A stretch of DNA of 64,000 nucleotides from positions 11,786,231 to 11,850,230 of the forward strand of contig JANVCC010000018.1 in the NCBI GenBank assembly GCA_025345505.1, read 5' to 3'. Shown here in pieces: positions 22,962 to 32,557 of this stretch. The notes beneath the pieces are model-generated. The model was not told where the DNA came from and ran no database searches. It saw nothing but the letters and a program-made list of their open reading frames with translations. Origin of the DNA: Todiramphus chloris collaris. Taxonomy: Eukaryota; Chordata; Aves; Coraciiformes; Alcedinidae. Position numbers and translations under genes: made by a program. Numbering within the stretch: the stretch's first letter is position 1; each line of letters opens with the position of its first letter.

Positions 22962-24615
22962 TAGTTGCTTTATAAAAGCATGAGATTAATCTGCCTTAAC
23001 TAAAGTAATTAAAAGTAATGTCTCTAGGTTTGGACTGATCACTCTAGGCTGCTTTTATAATCTCTAGAAGGGAATGAGGTTCATCTAATATGTCTTCAAA
23101 TATTTTCCTATGCAATGAGTTGCTCTGTAGAGATGCCCCCTTTTAGCCCTCCTTCTGACATGACAATTTCTTGAAAAGTGTTTTAATTTCTCTTACTTAC
23201 TATTGATGCTGCAAAAAATATAATGAATTTGTATGAGCCATGTAAATTCAGCATGAGAACAGAAGACACAGAAATCTCTCAGAAACCTCACATTTACACA
23301 GATGGAAGATACAATTCCTTCCCTCTGTCCCAGCCGCCATCAAACACATAGGCTGGTAGACAGATAACAGTGTGATACTTATCAGCACCAGCAACCTCCT
23401 TCCTAATGCTTGCCCGAACAGAGATGCTGGAGATCAAAGCGCAACTTCACTAGGTGGCACAGCACAGAAATCAATCTGGGAGAGACACGCTGTCTCTGGA
23501 AATGCAAAGGATATCAAACCAAGACCCATGCAACTGCAGCTCAGAAGCTGAGCATAGGTTTTTGTTCTCCAGGTAGAGATGCACCACACCAGGGCAGGTG
23601 CCTCAGTGGACTGTACAGCAGTCAGAGTACAGATCCATATCATCTGGGATGCATGAAGGAAATAATAGGTTAAAGCAGCAGAATTCCTCCAAAATATGCT
23701 TATTCAGCAAGTTTTAAAATAAAGCTTTTTAAAACTGAAATTAATCGTCAGCATGAAATGAAGCTAATAAGCTATTCCCTTTTATTAACAAAAATCATCA
23801 TGCAAATGCTACTAAGAAGGTTTTTTTTAAAAAAATATATCTAAAGACTATTAAATAGTTAGCTTTAAACCCTGTAAAATGCTAACTATAAAGAATTTAA
23901 CCTAATAAATTCTAAAGAACAAATGTTAAAGATTATTGAGAAATAATAAATATTCAATTTTTGTCCCCAAGCAGTGATGTTCATAAATATATGATATTTT
24001 ATAGCAATGAATTTTCAAGCAGACAGATAAAGGTCTAGATTGTTACAGGGCTGAGTGAATCTATTTGCTGCTAATACAGCTTTTAGCCCTGCCTGCCAGG
24101 CTACGGCTCCATTCACCTCCGTCACCACAAAACAGTCTTGTAACAATATTGCTTTTAAGAACACTTCAGTTTGCATCATCACTGAGAGTAAGACACAATA
24201 TATTATGGAACAAGGAGGACTAGGAATATTTGGTATACCAGGATGTCTTTCTGTTATAGTCACACCTGAGTTCCCCACCAGTACCATAACTCAGCAGTGC
24301 TGTGCCTTAAACTGAACCACTAATTATCTTTTGGTTTCTTGACTCAGTTGAGGACTACATAGGTCTGAGAAGAGCAAATTAAAAGCCGGAAAAAGGAAAA
24401 TACAATTAGCCAGAAACATCATCAAACTGATGTATCTAAAATGTCTCATTTTAAGTCTGGGTCTGTAAATGTATCCCTGAGATGAGTGCCCTAACAAGTT
24501 GAGATTTGGAGAGTGAAACTACTGGTCATTATGCACCTCAGATGGGCATTTATAAACACAAAGTTCTCACTTTTTTCCTCAGTTAGCTGAAGAAATATGT
24601 GTATATTATATTTTT
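22962..24615. other. Unannotated DNA including a very AT-rich block
   Basis: From about 23690 to 24010 the sequence is strongly AT-rich and contains an ATGCAAAT octamer near 23801 and several TTAAT/ATTA homeodomain-type cores. This composition is common in vertebrate conserved non-coding elements but is not diagnostic. No exon or young repeat is visible. Confidence 0.35.
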
Positions 24616-24717
24616 CTTGGGAATGTGGCTTAGTGATGGACTTGGTAGAGTAGGATTAATGGTGGGACTCAATGATCTTAATGGTCTTTTCCAACCTTGA
24701 TGATTCTAACATTCTAT
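24616..24717 (+). mobile_element. CR1 LINE 3'-UTR fragment, plus strand
   Basis: About 100 bp matching the 3' UTR type of the 7176-7399 copy: CTTGGGAATGTGGCTTAGTG, GGACTTGGTAGAGTAGGATT, ATGATCTTAATGGTCTTTTC, then a degenerate octamer tail. It is an extremely 5'-truncated insertion. Confidence 0.9.
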
Positions 24718-26931
24718 CTATAATATAATAGCTGACAATTACAAAATACTGAAAGTTAGCAGGTCAGTAACCTTAGAATAGAACAACCAGATTCTGCTTC
24801 TTCCTTGGTCTGAATGGTTTCAAAGTATTCTTCATAATATAAAAAAAATCACCAGTGATGAATATTATAACCCAGTCTTGGTGGAATATCATACTACCTA
24901 TTTTTGAGGTTGGGCAAATTTTCTGCAAAAGTAAAGCCATCAGAGACAAGACAATAGGCTTGGTCTGTATGGTGGCCTTATTGTCATCCAAGAAGAAAAA
25001 TCTAGCACTGAATACTTGACTGTGTACTGCTTATGCATGTTACATTACATAAAATTAGAAAATAATCCTGAAAGTAAAACCAAGCTGGGGGTCCAAGACC
25101 AATTAGTTGTTCTAGCTTGTAGGTTAAAATTTGTTTTTCAGAACTTGTAGGATGAAAGTTCAGCCTGATGATAACACGTCGTCTTTTTCTTTTCAGTCTT
25201 CACATGGAGATCTTTATTCCTTGGGTCTGGACTCATCTTTCTGAAATCATTCCAGACTTTTTTTTTTTTTTCCCCCCTGCTTTCTAGTTTTATCTGTATC
25301 TTGAAATGTCAAAACAGAGTAAGTCTGTGTTGGAACATGTCCCTGTACAGGGCAAATGTTGTGTAAGTTTTCATTTGTTTTATCTGTTATTTCTTGCAAC
25401 ATGCTCAGTTTCTTTTTTTTTTTTTTCCTTTTTTCCTTCCTTCTATTTAAGTTGTGCAAGGAATGCATCTGCAGAATTAAAATGAGAGCTTTGGTCTACT
25501 TTGAAGATATCTCCCTTGAGTGGCATGCATATATGGTTAGTTTTACCAGATGTTTTTTCTATCCTCCACCTCTTTTTTTCTTTATTGGAAAAATGGACTT
25601 CTCTTACTGTACAAACAATAAGTGTGTTCTGGATAGGTCTAGAAAAACATACACTAGAAGTGATAGTAGAAGGGAGAAGCAACACTGGTTCAAGTCAATG
25701 TGAGATGTTTGCCCCGAGACCTTAAAAGGTAAAGGAGAGCTCTTTTTTAACCTGGTAAAGTTCAAAGTTAAAGGAAGAAAAGTAAAATAACTATTATTAT
25801 TTTGCATTAGAAAACTAATTCTATCCTTAGTTGCACATAGCTCCAATTGACCTCTGAGTCATTTCCCCAGAAAGAAAATGTTACCCTAAATAAATAATAA
25901 ACTGTTAGGAAAAAAACCCTAAATTTTCCCACAGTGCAATTTTATATTGAAGTTAAATCAAAGAGGTTGATGCCCTTTATAAAGATTGTTTTTCAAGATG
26001 GAAATAAAATCCTGGCCAGTATTTCTAGAAATAAGAACTAGTGTAAAACATCTGATGAAGACATCAATGGAGGCCTGTGCAGAGGTACATGATTTTAAGT
26101 GTGATGCCATCACTGGGTGCCATCACCTATTCTTTGGAACCTGACAGCTTTTGGCAACAAGGAGCCAGAAGAGGCCGCAGTGTCATGTAAGCAGGAAATC
26201 TAAACATCTATTATTTACAAAGTGATTACAGTGAGGATTTTCTTACCAAGAAGCTAAATGACATTATTATTGAAACTAGAGGGTATGTTTATGGTCATGC
26301 TAGTAGGATCACAACCTGTTTCCTTATCCTTAGGCACAGAAAATAGAAAGCTCTGTTATTTGTCTCTCTCAAATGAGTCCTCTACACTGAAGATTCTACT
26401 GAAATTGCAAAAACAGTGACACTGGAGTTCGCACCCATTAAAAATTAGTAAAATGGCATTGACATTCACAGCCATATACCAGAATTACATTTTTGCATCA
26501 GTAGTCCTTTGAGTAGATTTTCCTACGTACGTGACACTGCGAAGGCAGAGAGGTCACAAGCCTTCCTCTTGCCCAGAGCCATTATGTTATTGCTTTCAGC
26601 ATTCAATAACTCCATTGCTCCCACACTGTTGGCAGTAGTAATGTTCAAATAGCTTTATTACTTACATCTTTAAATATGAATAGGCTTTGGGTTGTCCTGA
26701 GAAGACTGTAGCATTAATACAGTAATTGCACCATGAAATTGCCTCATTTAATCTTTGAGTTTGGCTTGGGTATAATGGCTATTTGACATCCCAAACAGAG
26801 GCACAATAGTCAAGATGTCACAGCGAGGGATTCATCACAAGCTACAGCTGATATACATAGACACAGTAGATCAAACACATTTTCAACAGAGTACTCATGC
26901 ACATGCATACGTAGACACATCACTACCAAAG
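24718..26931. other. Unannotated non-coding DNA
   Basis: Pyrimidine-rich runs lie at about 25258-25276 and 25409-25444. The frames that cross them (up to 115 codons) are low-complexity artefacts. No exon or transposon is recognised. Confidence 0.4.
25409..25444. repeat. 36-nt pyrimidine tract
   Basis: An uninterrupted T/C run with blocks of up to about 15 T. It could mimic a splice polypyrimidine tract, but no convincing exon follows it. Confidence 0.85.
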
Positions 26932-26949
26932 CATGCAAATATTTGCATG
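26932..26949. promoter_or_regulatory. Perfect 18-bp palindrome of two POU octamer motifs
   Basis: CATGCAAATATTTGCATG is exactly self-complementary. It contains ATGCAAAT and its reverse complement ATTTGCAT side by side with no spacer. ATGCAAAT is the established octamer bound by POU-domain factors such as OCT1 and OCT4. A head-to-head pair is a plausible dimer site. Upstream lie CATGCACATGCATACG-type half-sites. Function is inference only, because short palindromes also arise by chance. Confidence 0.4.
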
Positions 26950-27103
26950 TAACAGAGTTAAATATGAATTCTCTTTTAGAAAGTGTTTGCGTCTACAGCA
27001 GTGACCTTGACCTATGCCACAGAGCAAGATGGCATTAAGACTGTTGCTGCCTAGTTATCTGATGAGTATTTTTCTACTTAGATATGACAAAAATGCTTTC
27101 CTT

Positions 27104-27145
27104 GTTTTCTCTCTTTGTATTTGCTTTTCTCTCTTTATATTTGTT
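27104..27145. repeat. Imperfect ~20-bp tandem duplication
   Basis: TTTTCTCTCTTTGTATTTGC is followed directly by TTTTCTCTCTTTATATTTGT. The two units differ at two positions. Confidence 0.8.
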
Positions 27146-27341
27146 TTAAGGCAGAACTGAACAATTTAAAATTCAGAATTTAGTATTAGAGCAAAAGCTT
27201 TCTGTAAATATCTTCAATTGATTGTGTGATGATTGCTGACAAAACCAATTTATGTAAACTAACACACCATTGTTATGACAGTTTTAGGACCTTAAGTAGC
27301 TGTTGAGTTTTGAGCAGGCATTTCAGCAGACATCTATCTTT

Positions 27342-27552
27342 TATAGAATCATAGAATGGCTTAGGCTGGAAGGGACGTTACAGATCATCTAATCCAACTT
27401 CCACTCCATGGGCAAGGATGTCTCTCAACTAAACTAGATTGCTCAAGGCCTCATCCAACCTGGCCTTGAATGCCTCCAGGGAGGGGACATTAACAACTTC
27501 TCTGGACAATTGATTCCAGAGTCTCACCACCCTCGTACTGAAGAAATTTTTC
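27342..27552 (-). mobile_element. CR1 LINE 3'-end fragment, minus strand
   Basis: On the plus strand it begins with ATAGAATCATAGAATGG (the octamer tail), followed by AGGCTGGAAGGGACGTTACA and a CATGGGCAAGGATGTCTCTC block. It runs into the reverse complement of the last ORF2 codons (CTCACCACCCTCGTACTGAA near 27525) and is cut off at a T-rich stretch. It is about 210 bp long and faces the 28141-28991 copy. Confidence 0.93.
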
Positions 27553-28140
27553 TTTTTTTTTTTATAGATTGGAGGAGATTTTTTTTGTTAATACTTTATT
27601 TGGTAATTCAGGATTTTGTTTTGATCCTGATTTTTAATAAACTCCAAGATTTTACACAAAGAAAATATTTAAAATTTTTATTGCAGTATTCAGTATTTGA
27701 TTTTCAGTATTCAGTTTACTATTAACCTGAGGTTTTATCTTTATCTGTGATAATTCTGTATCTTACAAAAACTCTAAAAATCCCTCAACAAATCATTGTT
27801 TCAAATGAAAAGTCAAGATATTAATTTCAGAGAGTGGGAATATAATGTTTCAACATGAGTACATTTGTCCTTAGAGAAGTTATTTGGGAGGTGGGGGGGA
27901 GAAAAATCAACACTTTTCTAAGCGGTTTGGTTTTTGTTTTTTTTTTTTTTCCTGTGAAAAGACAATTTCTGATGGAATTTCAATTGCATATCGAATTATT
28001 GGTTCAATTTTCATTAGAATTAAGAAATTAAATTCTTGGATATCCTGTACTTCTGTTTACATGTCTAAAAGAAAGGTGAGGCCACAGACAATATGTTTCT
28101 CTTAATTGAACTTTTCTAGAATTCACAAGACCTTCCTCGG
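27553..28140. other. Spacer between two convergent CR1 fragments
   Basis: AT-rich single-copy-looking DNA with a T run at 27937-27951. No gene is visible. Confidence 0.4.
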
Positions 28141-28991
28141 ACACTGTTGACAGGCTGGAGGGACGGGGTGTCATCCAGAGGAACCTGGATAAGCTGGAGA
28201 GGTGGGCCCAGGTGAACCTCATGAGGTTCAACAAGACTAAGTGCAGGGTCCTGCACCTGGGTCCAACAACCCTCACTATCAATACAGGCTGGGAGATGAG
28301 GTGCTGGAAAGGAGCTCTGTGGAGAAGGACTTGGGGGTGTTGGTGGATGAGAAGCTGAACATGAGCCAACAGTGTGTGCTTGCAGCCAAGAAGGCCAATT
28401 GCATCCTGGGCTGCATCAAGAGAAGCATGGCCAGCAGATCGAGGGAGGTGATTCTGCCCCTCTTCTCTTCTCTCACCTGGAGTACTGCGTCCAACTCTGG
28501 AGCCCTCAACACAGGAAAGACATGGACTTGATGGAGCGGGTCCAGAGGAGGGCCACAAAGATGATCAGGGGGCTGGAACACCTCTCGTGTGAGGACAGGC
28601 TGAGGGAGCTGGGGTTGTTCAGCCTGGAGAAGGCTCCAGGGAGACCTACTAGCAACCTTCCACTACTTGAAGGGGGCCTACAGGAAGGCTGGAGAGGGGC
28701 TGTTTATGAGGGCCTGTAGTGAAAGAACGAGGGGTAATGGGTTTAAATTAGAGAAGAGTAGATTTAGATTGGATATCAGGAAGAAGTTCTTTACATTGAG
28801 AGTGGTAGAACAGTGGAATGGGCTACGCAGGGAGGTAGTTGAGGCCCCATCCCTGGAGATATTCAAAGTGAGGTTGACAAGGCTCTGAGCAGCCTGGTCT
28901 AGTTGAGGGTATCCTTGCTTACTGCAGGGGGGCTGGACTAGATGACCTTCAGAGGTTCCTTCCAGCCCTAGCCATTTTATGATTCTATGAC
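28141..28991 (+). mobile_element. CR1 LINE, 5'-truncated, plus strand
   Basis: About 850 bp of CR1 starting just downstream of the reverse-transcriptase active site. Coding blocks appear in successive frames: [20 protein letters not shown] (from about 28325), an RSREVILPL block, an [18 protein letters not shown] block, a [20 protein letters not shown] block, and a TRGNGFKLEKSRFRLDIRKK block. At least two frame changes separate them. The 3' end is a CCTTCCAGCCCTAGCCATTT stretch and TATGATTCTATGA. GC content is well above the flanks. It closely resembles the 16-kb copy and is probably among the younger insertions here. Confidence 0.95.
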
Positions 28992-29365
28992 GTTTGCATG
29001 CTGGAGATTTTTTTCTTCTTTTTCCAAATCCAGAAAAAACCCCAAAACAAATAAAGAGACAAATTTGCCTAGAGACAAAAAAGTGCCTTTAAAAACAAAG
29101 TGCATTTAAAAAACACATAAATTTTAGCCTATATGTCAGTGTCATAGGTAAACAAATTTATTACAATTTTATCTTAATTATCACTAATTCTATTAAACCA
29201 ACTGCATAGCTAAATTAAAATGTCACACTATAGTTTGTAAAAAAAAGCTGAGCTAGATTTGTATTCAATTCACACAATTTTAACAGTATTTTTTGTGTAT
29301 AACTGGACAGTTCTTTCTAATTCTGTTTAACTTGTTGGGGCTTTTTTATCAGTTACCAAGCAACA

Positions 29366-29416
29366 CAATATGTAAGGTTTGCTTGCAATATGTAAGGTTT
29401 GCTTACAGTATGTAAA
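29366..29416. repeat. 20-bp tandem repeat, about 2.5 copies
   Basis: The unit CAATATGTAAGGTTTGCTTG is repeated with minor changes and then breaks off at CAGTATGTAA. It is a short slippage-type array. Confidence 0.85.
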
Positions 29417-31470
29417 AACTACTGTTAAAAAACCCAACAAAGTCATAGTCTATGTTAACACATATCAAACAACATGGAATCTTGTTAAAATAACTGAAAA
29501 TTTGGTGGTTATATCCTGATGAAAATATTCCTGAAGACTGTTGTCTGGGCCCTGTTCTATCCATATGTTAATCATTTGACATTTTCATGAGTATGAGTGA
29601 AAAGCCATGATGTCACTTGAAATTAGAGAAAATAATAGTTGGCACTCCTGGATTTTTTTTCAAGGTTTCTCACCCATTTTTATAGGTCTGCCTGAATAGC
29701 TTGACAAAAGAAGCTTTTTTTGCACATTAATTTCTTCCTGCACATCCCCCAATTTAACTCATTATTATAGAATTTTCAGATAGTATATTGACTTTACAGT
29801 GCCTATAAATGTAGTATAACTCCATAAATATGTAGAAAATTTATTCACAATCCATTGGCAGTTTGTCACAAACTTCTGAAGGAAAATACATTCAGAAAAC
29901 TAGTTGATTTGTAGAATAAAATGGAAAAAAAAGAAGTCAAGCAAATTATTTTTAAAGAATTATTGGCTGAGCTCTGGTCATGCCTGCTTGCTGAACTGAG
30001 CTGTTCTTTCTTTCTTCCCAAGATGTCTGCTGCTTTCCTGCTAAGACTTTATTTTGCTCCTAAGGCTTTCTTTTTTTTTTTTTGTTTATCAACCTCCATC
30101 AATTCAGCCATTCAGGTTTAATCTCTGCTTTTCTGCTTCCAGTTCTCTGTTAAACAGTACATATAGTAAGGTCTTGATATAGCTTGATAAGTAGTGTAAT
30201 GATCCAAATAAACCTTTAGACTTCCATTGCCACCACTGTTCAGTCACAAGATGTTTCTATTTTAAACTCTTTCCTCTCTAATTGCAAACTGCAAATGGAG
30301 CTGAAATAATCTGAAAAACAGAGTAACAACCTCTGGCACATAAAAAAACATATGCATCTATTTAGGAGGTCCTATAGGCAGAAGAGTGCATCGTCTCCCT
30401 TTAGTTACCTGAAACCTCAGAATCTGAGAGGGACTTGCATTAGAAAACAACTGAGAAAACATCTTTAAATTGTTCTTTAAGAGGCATAACTTTGGTGATT
30501 AGATGCCTAATATGGAGTTTATAATTTATGTGTAAGTAAAATAAGTGTAGTGAATGACAGAAACAGGCATTTTATTGGGGAACTGTGCACTCTGTGTTAA
30601 TGGTGCATAGAATTTTTAACCAGTCTGGTTCTTTGAACAATTTGTTCCAGCTAAGAACAGATTGAGCTGTTATTTGAATCATTCTTTACCAGGCAGTACA
30701 GTGTGAGTTTATGATGACTTTTCTTTGTGCTGTAGATGAGTTCATTTGAGGTAAAACTTGCTGAAGTGCAGAGAGTTTATAAAGGTAATGAGCACTGCCT
30801 ATGATCCAGCAGGATTAATATGAAGACAGCTATGAGGCCTGCTTGTCTTGCATTTAAGCAATAAACACATATAGTTTTCTGGCAACTTAATGGTTTGTTT
30901 TCAGTTATATATCCCAGACATATTTGACATTTAAATGTTAATTTTGCTTTTTATATAGACTTGCCTGGATGAGTATCACAGTAAAAAGTATTCAAGAAAC
31001 TGAACATGAAGCTGGTCATAGGAGATTTCCCCCCTTTTCACTGAACTGGTGTGAGACTTGGAACTGGCTTCACCAGCTTTGGGAGAGAGGAATTGGATAT
31101 AGTTGTGAAACAAAGGACATAGGTTCTTTGATTATTCATTGTAAGTAATGTAATCTGGAGGTAGAAATTATTATAATAAGGGATATGTTTGGGTCCAAGG
31201 CAACCCAGGAAAGGGCTATGGATTACACATATGACTTAAATCACTTTTGTACACATAGGCATAGTTACTTTTTGTCGTAGACAGACTTAAAAGGACAAAT
31301 GAAAAATTACAAGACCTGGTGCAAATTCAGGGCTGTGTAACTATAAGATTTTACCTTTCCTCAGTTTAGGTTACTAGACCTTCTAAGTACTTTTTTCTTG
31401 TTTTCTTTTCAAGAGGAGTGAGGGTGGGCACTACAAAGATCTCCCTGAAGCTACCAAAACCCAAAAGTAG

Positions 31471-31508
31471 AATTAATAATAATAATTATTATTATAATAA
31501 TTATAATT
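31471..31508. repeat. AAT/ATT microsatellite, self-complementary
   Basis: An AATAAT run is followed by an ATTATT run and further A/T units. The two halves can pair. This is pure A/T low-complexity sequence. Confidence 0.9.
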
Positions 31509-32329
31509 GCAGTTTAATGAAACTGATTTTAAACATTCCTTTTATCTCTGCTGGGACGTTTATTGTCACAGTTCAAGTTTTCTCTTTTTAGACAAATTCA
31601 AGCCACTTGCTAACCTGTTCATGCTAAATGTCACCCTGTAAAATAAGTAGCTTTGACAAATATGCCCCCACTCTACTACCCCAGCATGTTAAAAATATCA
31701 CAGTCACATTCCTACTTTTTGAAATTAAAAAGGTGAGTCTCATTTGTTATTTCTGATGAAAAATACAATCATGTTTCTTGTAGAAACTCTGGAGAAGCTC
31801 TGGATTTCAGTTAATACCTTAAACAAAACAAAATCCCATTGCTCAGTAAGTATTCATAGAATTTCTGTGCACTGGGCTCAGGTAGGAACCACAGAAGAGT
31901 TTCAGATGTGTTTAAAAGCTGGGGTGAGATCACAATAGCAATCACTTGCCTACTGTGCAGCTTTCTAGAAAAAGGTTGAAGTTTCAAACAAACCCCCCTA
32001 CCTGCTGATGGACCAGACAGTGCATAAGCACTGAAATGTTTCTAAGAAATCTTATTAAGACAATTAAAAGCTAATACTACTTTTTAATGTGACAGGGACA
32101 TCAATATTTGATGAGTATTCAGGTACCTAGTAGTTACCTAAAGACATTTGGGATACACAAATGAGGACACCCAAATCTCCCAGGGAATCCAGTCTGGTAC
32201 ACCTGGTCTGAAAATGTGTAGTAATACCCCAAAACCTGGGGCTTACCAAAAGGTAAAGGTGGCCACTTCTGCCCAGAATATTACCACAGGAAGAAAAGAA
32301 CATGCATCTTTTGCTTATTAGCCTGATGT

Positions 32330-32425
32330 TGGATTATTCAGCTAGAAACAGGGGTGGAAGACTCACCTGCCTGAACCTGGGGAGGTTCAAATCTACCTCA
32401 CAGCTTCCAAGAAGACAAACAGAAG
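32330..32425 (+). repeat. Possible relic of a tRNA-like ancient repeat
   Basis: ACTCACCTGCCTGAACCTGG followed by GGAGGTTCAAATCTACC resembles the tRNA-related part of an old reptile/bird repeat. GGTTCAAATC is close to the polymerase III B box (GGTTCRANTC). No good A box is visible and no intact tRNA fold is evident. This is weak evidence. Confidence 0.3.
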
Positions 32426-32537
32426 ACACAAGACATGGCATGCATAGTCTAGGGGAGTTCAGTCCCATCTAGTCTGTTGAAACAATACCAAGAAACCCAG
32501 AGATTAGGGTTCAGGTTTCAGACAGAGAGACACATAT

Positions 32538-32557
32538 AGAGAGAGAGAGAGAGAGAG
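32538..32557. repeat. (AG)10 microsatellite
   Basis: Twenty bases of uninterrupted AG dinucleotide, probably length-polymorphic. Confidence 0.95.

Larger units (their letters stand above)
28992..32329. other. Unannotated AT-rich non-coding DNA
   Basis: Apart from the short repeats listed separately, nothing is recognisable. The longest frames (64-66 codons) are chance. Confidence 0.4.

Noticed and set aside
25356-25725. Overlapping frames of 74-115 codons as a small membrane protein
   Set aside because: The hydrophobic part is translated poly-T/pyrimidine tract. The overlapping frames on both strands show no coding bias.
28028-28581. Antisense frames of 176 and 100 codons
   Set aside because: They are reverse-strand shadows of the plus-strand CR1 copy. 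Its GC-rich sequence keeps several frames open.
29366-29416. CRISPR-like array
   Set aside because: It has only about 2.5 direct units, no spacers, no cas genes and a eukaryotic context. It is a slippage repeat.
32330-32425. Functional tRNA gene
   Set aside because: A B-box-like GGTTCAAATC is present, but there is no matching A box, anticodon stem or acceptor pairing. At most it is a repeat relic.
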